Under the pieces are notes generated by a model, which was given only the letters and a program-made list of their open reading frames with translations, had not been told where the DNA came from and did no database searches. A stretch of DNA of 64,000 nt from Anaerococcus jeddahensis (GTDB lineage Bacteria; Bacillota; Clostridia; Tissierellales; Peptoniphilaceae), in contig NZ_CWHU01000005.1 of NCBI RefSeq assembly GCF_001182725.1, positions 868,001 to 932,000 of the forward strand. The letters run 5' to 3'. This document shows positions 1 through 6,424 of the stretch, piece after piece. Both the position numbers and the translations under genes were made by a program. Numbering within the stretch: the first letter of the stretch is position 1; every line of letters starts with the position of its first letter.

Positions 1-148
<148 letters not shown>

Positions 149-153
149 GTTAA

Positions 154-182
154 AGTATACTAAAATAGTCGGATTTTGTCAA
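154..182 (-). promoter_or_regulatory. Consensus sigma-A promoter for the left-edge gene
   Basis: Minus strand: TTGACA (182-177), a 17-base spacer, then TATACT (159-154). This is near-perfect housekeeping promoter spacing and sequence. Transcription would start near 147 and run through the structured leader into the ATG at 14. Confidence 0.7.
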
Positions 183-353
183 TTATGCTGATAGATATCA
201 ACACAAATTATGAAGACTAATAATTAACTTTCTATATGTTCGCATTCCTTACTTATAAAATCCGAATGCTTTAGTCACTAGGCACTATGCCATCAAATAT
301 AAGTTTTATAAATAATAATTAATTGAACTCACGTATATAAGTGAAATAGAAAA

Positions 354-379
354 TCGATAGATTTTTTAATTTCTATCGA
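354..379 (-). terminator. Possible terminator downstream of the EVE-like/HsdR_N gene
   Basis: A perfect 8-base inverted repeat (TCGATAGA / TCTATCGA) encloses a 10-base AT loop. On the minus strand it is followed by TTTTCTATTT, so it could end transcripts coming from the gene at 513-1985. The rest of 183-512 is AT-rich and shows no coding frame or other clear element. Confidence 0.4.
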
Positions 380-512
380 CAACTTTGTATTTCTTTTATA
401 TTTTTGAGAAACTCATTTTCCTGACTCTTTCATCTACACTCTCCTATCTAGGTATAATTAAAATATTTCCAATTTTTTAGTCAAATTAAATCTATTTATT
501 AATTTGTAAAAT

Positions 513-1985
513 CTATAATTTATTTTTCCCTATATGTTTGTAAAGTTTGAAAAAATTATCTCCATTTTTCAATTGATCCCAAGAAAATTGAATTATATTA
601 TCAGAATAATCATCGGTTATCGTTGTTAACCAAATTCCTTCTCTAGAGGCAACCATTGAATATTTGGTATTTAATATTTTCGCATATCCTCTTGCCTGGG
701 TTTTAGATTTTTCTAATAACTTCTTTGTATATATCGAATATTTAGCTTCGACTATTAAATCTGCCTTTTGATGTCCCAATGATATTTCAGGATTTACTAC
801 AAAATCAGGTATTAATAAATGATTATTATTTCCAACTCTTATATACAATTGTTTTATATAATCTTCTTCTGTATACCCCAATTTTTTTAATAATGGAATT
901 ATAAGCTTCTTTTCTACATCCTTTTCGTTTGCAATTTCAGCATAATTATTATTTATTTCAAATTGAAATCTTTTCAGTGTAGAATTACTCAAATCAAGTA
1001 TTCTATTATATGATGATGGACTTAGCTCTACCCCATTAATTCCTTGCATATTTTTTCTGACGATTGGAAGTTTAGAAAATATATCATCCTCCTTTAATTT
1101 TTTTAAAGGAATCCTATCTAGGTTTATTGGTCTAGATATATAAGTACACCTATAATAATAGAAGAACGGATCATTAAATCCTACTGAAACACTTCTCCAT
1201 ATCGAATCAATAGCGCTTACCGGCGATGTTAAATACATAACTATAGCGTCCCCTACCTCTGTATCAGGATTACATTGCCATGGTATTATAATGTCGTCTT
1301 CTTTTGATAAAAATATATCATCTTTAGAGCTTCCAATAAAATAGGCACTGTTCGTATCTGGTATATCATTAACAATAAATGAATTAATACCACCAATATA
1401 TTTGGGAGCAAAGTCATATATAAATACATAGAGTTCGTATGGATTCATATTATAATTTATCCTAAAATCTTGGAATGTTTCGCAAATTGACATATAGTAA
1501 GCAAGTCTACCTATATAATCTTTTTTTGCAGGAATTTTAGGTAATTTTATGTCAAATTCATTAGATATAGTCTCTAGTACATTAAAATTACATTTAAAAT
1601 AATAAGGGATAAATAACTCAGGTAGTTCTATTGAAAAATATGTAGTGTAGTATTCCATCCAATATGAAAAATGCTCAAAGGCTTCTTTTCCATTATTATT
1701 AAAATCTCTCAGAAAGGTTTGCTGAATATAATTTGATACTTCTTTAAAATCATAGCTTTCTGACATAAAAAATCTTATATATTCATTTAAATCTATGAAA
1801 AGTTTATCTAGCTGAAATTGTATATCTTTACTAATTACTTCACTTGGACAGTATTCTTTATGAAGTTTATATATAAAATCTTTGTAATTATCTGTATAGG
1901 TATTCTGTAGATTTTCCTTGAAAATTTTTATAGCTTCCTTGCCTGGTCCATTCAAATAAAGTTGCCATATATAGTTGTTAAACAT
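513..1985 (-). CDS. EVE-like plus HsdR_N-type PD-(D/E)XK nuclease protein (putative modification-dependent restriction)
   Basis: 490 residues. The first about 195 are helical and unrecognised. Residues about 195-330 resemble the EVE/PUA-like fold: PWQCNP at 235-240, GDAIVMYL around 245-252, an aromatic-rich stretch at 272-279, and QGINGVELSPSSY near 314-326, the typical EVE ending. Residues about 350-470 match the HsdR N-terminal/PD-(D/E)XK nuclease core, with Pro-Asp at 393-394, Glu-Ala-Lys at 413-415 and a Gln-Ala-Arg-Gly-Tyr motif at 430-434. EVE domains are known to bind modified bases and are often fused to nucleases. Cleavage of modified DNA, perhaps as phage defence, is therefore the inferred role. 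No helicase, methylase or specificity gene is adjacent. The binding site before the ATG is weak (AGGT). It may be co-transcribed with the small gene at 2093-2203. Confidence 0.65.
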   Translation of the reverse strand: MFNNYIWQLYLNGPGKEAIKIFKENLQNTYTDNYKDFIYKLHKEYCPSEVISKDIQFQLDKLFIDLNEYIRFFMSESYDFKEVSNYIQQTFLRDFNNNGKEAFEHFSYWMEYYTTYFSIELPELFIPYYFKCNFNVLETISNEFDIKLPKIPAKKDYIGRLAYYMSICETFQDFRINYNMNPYELYVFIYDFAPKYIGGINSFIVNDIPDTNSAYFIGSSKDDIFLSKEDDIIIPWQCNPDTEVGDAIVMYLTSPVSAIDSIWRSVSVGFNDPFFYYYRCTYISRPINLDRIPLKKLKEDDIFSKLPIVRKNMQGINGVELSPSSYNRILDLSNSTLKRFQFEINNNYAEIANEKDVEKKLIIPLLKKLGYTEEDYIKQLYIRVGNNNHLLIPDFVVNPEISLGHQKADLIVEAKYSIYTKKLLEKSKTQARGYAKILNTKYSMVASREGIWLTTITDDYSDNIIQFSWDQLKNGDNFFKLYKHIGKNKL

Positions 1986-2092
1986 TTTTATTACCTGTTA
2001 AAATTATTACTAATTTACTTTTTTTATATTTAATGAGACTGTTATATTAAAAACTAGTCTGTCATCCTATTATCTGTTGTTTAGAATTTTTT

Positions 2093-2203
2093 CTAAAATT
2101 GATTATAAATCAATTGTTCTTGCTGCCGTTTTTTTAACATACCCTCATACCATTTTGCCATAGGTCCAAAATTTGAATAAGTTAAATATCTAAACTTGAG
2201 CAT
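2093..2203 (-). CDS. Small 36-residue protein, unknown function
   Basis: ATG at 2203-2201 follows a perfect AGGAGG (2215-2210) at 6 bases, with a promoter immediately upstream, so translation is likely. The frame runs 36 codons to a TAG. The peptide starts MLKFRYLTYSNFG and contains AKWYEGMLKKRQQEQ; it is aromatic and basic with no obvious membrane segment or signal peptide. It lies 107 bases upstream of the EVE-like/HsdR_N gene in the same direction, so it could be its leader peptide, a partner, or an independent regulatory peptide. I do not recognise a family. Confidence 0.5.
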   Translation of the reverse strand: MLKFRYLTYSNFGPMAKWYEGMLKKRQQEQLIYNQF

Positions 2204-2238
2204 GTCTTACCTCCTTTAGTATAGATATTGTTAATTTA

Positions 2239-2265
2239 ATTATATCGATAGTCGATACTTGTCAA
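2239..2265 (-). promoter_or_regulatory. Promoter with palindromic operator before the small gene
   Basis: Minus strand: TTGACA (2265-2260) and TATAAT (2244-2239) separated by a short 15-base spacer. The spacer is filled by a perfect inverted repeat TATCGA-TAG-TCGATA (2243-2257). A regulator bound there would block RNA polymerase. The regulator is unknown. Confidence 0.6.
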
Positions 2266-2287
2266 TATAAATTATAATAGTTAATTT

Positions 2288-2331
2288 AAAACCACCTGCC
2301 TTCATCTATAAAGATAAGTTCCAGATGGTTT
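2288..2331 (-). terminator. Probable terminator of the XRE/membrane protein pair
   Basis: An imperfect inverted repeat (AAACCAcCTG / CAGaTGGTTT) with an inner ATCT/AGAT pairing. On the minus strand it ends in GGTTTTAAATT, 30 bases after the stop at 2360. The T-run is short, so efficiency is uncertain. Confidence 0.45.
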
Positions 2332-2359
2332 AACAAATTTAAAAACTAGATTTAATTAC

Positions 2360-2752
2360 TTAGTATCTTTTCTCGTAATAATGGCTTACGAAAAATGTTA
2401 TAACAGGATATGAAAAGACTCCAAAAGCTAAGATAATTGCTGGTAAAACTGCATTTATAGAAAAACAAATAACAGAAACTATACCCATGATAAGGATAAA
2501 AACAGGTGTGACTGCAGCATTCACCTTATCTCTAATTTTTTCATTTCTTTCATCATTAATACTTATCCTATACGAAGGATCTTTCTCCATCTTTTTGTTG
2601 TGCATTGTCATAACAAATGATATAGATATACTAACGCTAAAAATAAAAGGAAGTACTTTTTCTAAAATCTTATTATCTTTAACAATAAATAAGGCCAGCA
2701 AACTAATAAATGCAATCACATAACCCAAATACCATATTTTTTTATTTTTCAT
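2360..2752 (-). CDS. Four-helix membrane protein of the 'DERN' type paired with an XRE regulator
   Basis: About 130 residues from the chosen start at 2752. Two hydrophobic helices at the N terminus (from about 6 and 30) and two at the C terminus flank a cytoplasmic segment with INDERNEKIRDKVNA. That motif is typical of small uncharacterised membrane proteins encoded after Cro/C1-type regulators in Firmicutes. The ATG at 2752 sits 9 bases after AGGAGG; an ATG at 2758 is too close to it, and a still earlier ATG (2800) lies deep in the regulator gene. It overlaps the regulator's end by 11 bases, so the two are translationally coupled. The molecular role is unknown. Confidence 0.7.
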   Translation of the reverse strand: MKNKKIWYLGYVIAFISLLALFIVKDNKILEKVLPFIFSVSISISFVMTMHNKKMEKDPSYRISINDERNEKIRDKVNAAVTPVFILIMGIVSVICFSINAVLPAIILAFGVFSYPVITFFVSHYYEKRY

Positions 2753-2954
2753 TATCATTTTCCTCCTCATAGATAAAAATATCCTCGATTGCCATTTCAA
2801 AATACCTTGCTATCTTAAAGGCTAAAATAATCGAAGGATTATACCTACCATTTTCTAGAGAACCTACTGTTTGCCTTGATACTTCAAGGATCTTTGCAAG
2901 TTCTTCCTGAGTAATCCCTCTTTCTTTACGAATTTCTTCCAACTTATTTTTCAC
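2742..2954 (-). CDS. Small XRE/Cro-C1 family transcriptional regulator
   Basis: 70 residues, essentially one helix-turn-helix domain: RKERGITQEELAKILEVSRQ followed by TVGSLENGRYNPS. The start is taken as GTG at 2954-2952 because GGAGG lies 9 bases upstream; a longer frame exists but its N terminus is not conserved-looking. It resembles the YozG/YgzD-like regulators that precede small membrane proteins. Autoregulation and control of the downstream membrane protein are likely but inferred. Confidence 0.85.
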   Translation of the reverse strand: MKNKLEEIRKERGITQEELAKILEVSRQTVGSLENGRYNPSIILAFKIARYFEMAIEDIFIYEEENDNEK

Positions 2955-2991
2955 ATTTACCAACCTCCAACGACAAGCTAGCTTTACATTT

Positions 2992-3020
2992 ATTATAATC
3001 ACTTTTGTATTTTATGTCAA
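2992..3020 (-). promoter_or_regulatory. Consensus promoter for the XRE/membrane protein operon
   Basis: Minus strand TTGACA (3020-3015), 17-base spacer, TATAAT (2997-2992). Both hexamers are exact consensus. The transcript would start about 30 bases before the GTG at 2954. Confidence 0.8.
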
Positions 3021-3022
3021 GT

Positions 3023-3160
3023 TCACTTTCCATTTTCCTGTAAAATAAAATCCGATGCCACACTGGTGGTCACATCGAATTTATAAAACTTATCTATTGC
3101 TTTCATCTCCATTTTAGTCATATCATCAATTATGAGTTTAGTCTTATATTTTTTATGGTA
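3023..3160 (-). pseudogene. Possible coding remnant in the 3003-3288 gap
   Basis: This roughly 290-base gap has no intact gene. A 45-codon minus-strand stretch (stop at 3023-3025, preceded by an in-frame TAG at 3161-3163) encodes a protein-like sequence including LIIDDMTKMEMKAIDKFY. An internal ATG exists but lacks a good binding site. It may be the tail of a decayed gene; chance is quite possible. Confidence 0.2.
3054..3076 (-). terminator. Possible terminator of the MoxR/propeller/vWA operon
   Basis: GATG-(tga)-CCAC / GTGG-CATC hairpin with a CAGT loop and a 3-base bulge, followed on the minus strand by GGATTTTATTTT. It lies about 210 bases after the vWA stop, which is far for a dedicated terminator. 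Confidence 0.35.
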
Positions 3161-3288
3161 CTAAAAAGACGATGGAGGTATAAACTCCTCGCCTTTAATA
3201 TCCCTAAATTATAAGATGAGATTAAAATATAAATTTTAAACTTATATTCTTGGATTGCCACTGAATAGTAACTAAAATTTATCTTCTA

Positions 3289-5208
3289 CTAGCTATCTTT
3301 AAATATCGATTCTAGATTCTTTTTTACAAGATTAATAAGTTGGTCAGTTAGTTTTTCTATATCTTCTCCTAATATTAGCCCATGGGAATATTTAAAATTG
3401 TCATTCCAAATGTAGTTAAAGGTTTTTGTATCTATTTTGCCAATTTTACCAATTTGAATTGCATATATTTCTACATCTGCTTGTATAAGTTTTTTTAAAA
3501 TGTCTTTAGTCGCTCCAGGAAAAGTTGAAGCTCCATCTGTTATTATAAATATTATTTTATAGTTTTTCTTATTTTTGATTTGGAATTTTTGCTTAGGGCT
3601 TATATTATTATATATTTCTCTAAGACATGATGCATCGTCTGTTGTGCCGTAAGTTCCATCAATCTTAGTTATAGAAGATATGATTTTACTTGCTCCCAGG
3701 TTCTTAGTATCTTCAAAACTTTTTACTTTAAAGTGGTCTTTTCCAAAAAACCAAGTTTCTGTTAGTAGATCTATTTTTTGATTAGTTTTTTGAGCTTGTA
3801 TTTGCAGGTACTCATTAAATTCATTTAAAGATAAGAGGGTTACTGCTAGAGTTTTTCTTGTAGCTTCTATTTTTTCTTTATTCATAGAGCCAGAATTATC
3901 TATTAAAAACGATATTTCTATATGCTCAGGCAGTAATTTATCTTGGGATTCTAAAAAATTTTTATCAAAGATTTTAAGATTTTTGTAATTTCCTTTTTTC
4001 TCAGCTTCAACAAATTCAGGATAGCTGTAGATAAGGTCATTAACATTTAGATTTCCTTTAGCTTGTCTATTTTTTTCTACACTTACTTCTTTTTTTGCTG
4101 AGCCGATTAGTTTTTTCCAGAAATCTTTCATTTCTTCTCTATGAGCTTTAGTTTTATTTGCATAATAATTAAATAAGTCTACTTCTTCTCTGTTTAGCCC
4201 ATAATTTTCTACTATTAAATTTTTAGAGTCTTTTTTTGAAGAAGCTTTGCTACTTTCTTGATCTAATATTTCTTCTAGAGTCTTTTCTGCATCTTTTCTC
4301 GTAGATTCTAATTTATCCTTTACTTCTTCTTTTTGACTTTCTTTAAATAATTTTTCCCCATCATTACCGCTTTCTTTTGTTTGAATGGAGTCTATTTCTT
4401 CTAGCCAATATTTTTTAAAAGTTGGATAGATAAAAGCTTTGATTAGGGGGTCTCTGCTTCTTATTCCTTCTTCTATATCTATTTCTTTTAGTAATTCTCT
4501 TTTTAAAAATACATAAATAGGTTCAGAGAATATTTTTATATTAAAATTTCCATCAAGTAGATTAGTTTTACTTTTGTCATCCTTATATAAATCCCTCATT
4601 AAAAAACTTTTGGAAAATCTATGGTGAGATAAAGAAGAGGTTATTTTATCCCTATCATTTCTTGTCTTGATATATTCAATAATTTTTTTCTTTTCTTCTT
4701 GATCTCTATATATAGGACAGGTTTCTAGAACTCGGATATAAGCATAGTATTTATCCATTTGAAATAAGAAATCCAAGATTTCATTTTTTGCATATCTTCT
4801 GATAAAGTTTATTTTTATATTATTATCAGGTGAAATTTGATTTATTTTTTTATAGATATAATAACTTACTTCATCTATTTCTGCCTTCCAAGTTTTACTC
4901 CTAGCTAAGTAATAGGAGGAATTTTTCTTCCAATCCGGATAAAGAGCTAATTCATAATATATGTGCCATAAAATCTCATTGTTATCTAAGTTTAATTCTA
5001 AGAAAGTCGACAAGGGCAAGTATAAAATATTTTCTTTAGGTTTTAATACAAATTTTTCTAAGCTAGGAGAGGCAAGATATCTAAGACTTGGTTCTCTAGT
5101 AAATGTAGTTAGGGTCTTTTTATACCTTTCTAAAAATTTCTTAAGATTTTCTTCAGCTTCCTTTTTTAATTCTTCTTCATTTAGAGTATTTTCATCTATT
5201 CTAAACAT
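3289..5208 (-). CDS. von Willebrand factor A (vWA) domain protein of a MoxR/vWA cassette
   Basis: 639 residues from the ATG at 5208, which follows AGGGGG. The vWA domain is C-terminal (about 430-639) with an intact metal-ion-dependent adhesion site: Asp437-Asn-Ser-Gly-Ser441, Thr522/523-Asp, and Thr-Asp-Gly at 557-559. The N-terminal part (about 1-290) is helical. Its LWHIYYELALYPDW segment faintly recalls the peptidase-like domain seen before some vWA domains, but without a clear HExxH. Residues about 280-330 are highly charged and probably disordered. MoxR/vWA pairs act as ATP-driven chaperones or as parts of conflict systems; here the vWA protein should be the adaptor for the ATPase at 6421-8484. 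It overlaps the propeller-like gene by 8 bases. Confidence 0.8.
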   Translation of the reverse strand: MFRIDENTLNEEELKKEAEENLKKFLERYKKTLTTFTREPSLRYLASPSLEKFVLKPKENILYLPLSTFLELNLDNNEILWHIYYELALYPDWKKNSSYYLARSKTWKAEIDEVSYYIYKKINQISPDNNIKINFIRRYAKNEILDFLFQMDKYYAYIRVLETCPIYRDQEEKKKIIEYIKTRNDRDKITSSLSHHRFSKSFLMRDLYKDDKSKTNLLDGNFNIKIFSEPIYVFLKRELLKEIDIEEGIRSRDPLIKAFIYPTFKKYWLEEIDSIQTKESGNDGEKLFKESQKEEVKDKLESTRKDAEKTLEEILDQESSKASSKKDSKNLIVENYGLNREEVDLFNYYANKTKAHREEMKDFWKKLIGSAKKEVSVEKNRQAKGNLNVNDLIYSYPEFVEAEKKGNYKNLKIFDKNFLESQDKLLPEHIEISFLIDNSGSMNKEKIEATRKTLAVTLLSLNEFNEYLQIQAQKTNQKIDLLTETWFFGKDHFKVKSFEDTKNLGASKIISSITKIDGTYGTTDDASCLREIYNNISPKQKFQIKNKKNYKIIFIITDGASTFPGATKDILKKLIQADVEIYAIQIGKIGKIDTKTFNYIWNDNFKYSHGLILGEDIEKLTDQLINLVKKNLESIFKDS

Positions 5209-6424
5209 AGGACCCCCTATTTTCATCAAGATTTATATTTCGGAGTTTTTCTATACAATCCAGTCTATCTACTTCTAAATTATAAAAATTGCCATCTATA
5301 TCTATTAGCAAATAACTTGAAGGACTTAGACATATTATATTTACATAAACATTATTAGTTGGTCTAATCCCTTTACTTAAAATCCATTTTCCCATATTTT
5401 CTTCTAGTAAATAACAAGTAAAATCATCTGTTAATAAAATAGCACTTCCCCCTATGCTTGCTAGGTCATATATACTCGATAAAGAGCCTTGATTTTCCAA
5501 GCTAAAGCTGCTACTACTGTTATAATCATATAAAGAAAAAATCCCACTAGCACCTAGACAGGCGCAAATATTTTTCTCCTTATTTTCATTTTCTAGCATG
5601 CCTATATACCTAATTGGTTCATTTAAAAGATTTACTTTTTGATCTACAAGTAACAAATTATTTTCATAGTTTGCTATAATAAGATCTCCCTTAGTGCTTC
5701 CTAGGGCAAATTTATCGTTTGAAATTTTGGTCATCGAATTAATTTCGTACGCATAGCTTGATAAGTCTATATATTTTTTTACTTCTAAACTTAGCTTATT
5801 TGCATCAAATTCTAATACTACAAATTCACTCCTATTTATTTGGCACAAAAATTTATTTTCATCAATACTATGGATGTTTTCAAACCCAACTAGATCATTT
5901 TCAAGTTTAATAATTTCTAAATTATTGAGATTTTCAAAAACATCAGAATAATTCTTAGACCTAAGTACATAAATATCTCCTGTAACCGAAAAAACTATAA
6001 TATTTCCTTTTTTTAGGCTAGCCATATAGGTTATTAATTTATTAATCTTATTAAGCGGCTTACTTAATTCTATCTTTTTCTTACCTTCTTCTAAAATTCT
6101 CATTAAATAAACTTTTTGATCAGCGCTTGCTACTATATATGTATTTTCTTCTATACACAAGTAGCTTTTGAGGTATGTATTAAGTTTATAGCCTCCTATA
6201 GTTTTAATAGGACTTTCTTCAAACTTTGTTTGATAAAGATAAGGTGCATATAGTCTGTAGTAGGGTAGTAGTTCTTTGAGCATTCTACTTTCTACTTCTT
6301 CTGATTCTATCAATTTTTCCTCAAAATTTTCATCAAGCTGACCTTCTTTAAGAGTTTGGTTTAAATCTTTCCTTAATTTTATTAAATTTTCCTCATATTT
6401 ATCTGTATTTACTGAAAATTTCAT
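5201..6424 (-). CDS. Beta-propeller-like protein between the MoxR and vWA genes
   Basis: 407 residues. A charged helical N terminus of about 60 residues is followed by repeated beta-rich units of about 40-50 residues with a 'hhhhss.GdihhL' rhythm (for example NIIVFSVTGDIYVLRS and FALGSTKGDLIIANYE). This suggests a WD40- or PQQ-like propeller of about seven weak blades. No catalytic residues were recognised. It starts 4 bases inside the end of the ATPase gene and overlaps the vWA gene, so the three are tightly coupled. A scaffold or substrate-sensing role in the triad is inferred; the fold assignment itself is by eye. Confidence 0.55.
   Translation of the reverse strand: MKFSVNTDKYEENLIKLRKDLNQTLKEGQLDENFEEKLIESEEVESRMLKELLPYYRLYAPYLYQTKFEESPIKTIGGYKLNTYLKSYLCIEENTYIVASADQKVYLMRILEEGKKKIELSKPLNKINKLITYMASLKKGNIIVFSVTGDIYVLRSKNYSDVFENLNNLEIIKLENDLVGFENIHSIDENKFLCQINRSEFVVLEFDANKLSLEVKKYIDLSSYAYEINSMTKISNDKFALGSTKGDLIIANYENNLLLVDQKVNLLNEPIRYIGMLENENKEKNICACLGASGIFSLYDYNSSSSFSLENQGSLSSIYDLASIGGSAILLTDDFTCYLLEENMGKWILSKGIRPTNNVYVNIICLSPSSYLLIDIDGNFYNLEVDRLDCIEKLRNINLDENRGSYV

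Noticed and set aside
513..1985. Complete type I restriction system
   Set aside because: Only an HsdR N-terminal-like nuclease core is present; no helicase motor, HsdM or HsdS is adjacent.
2487..2723. Plus-strand open frame opposite the DERN membrane protein
   Set aside because: A hydrophobic antisense frame is expected opposite a membrane protein gene in AT-rich DNA; no promoter or binding site.
4961..5278. 105-codon plus-strand open frame across the vWA/propeller junction
   Set aside because: Lies antisense to two overlapping genes, and its composition reads like the complement of their helical segments.
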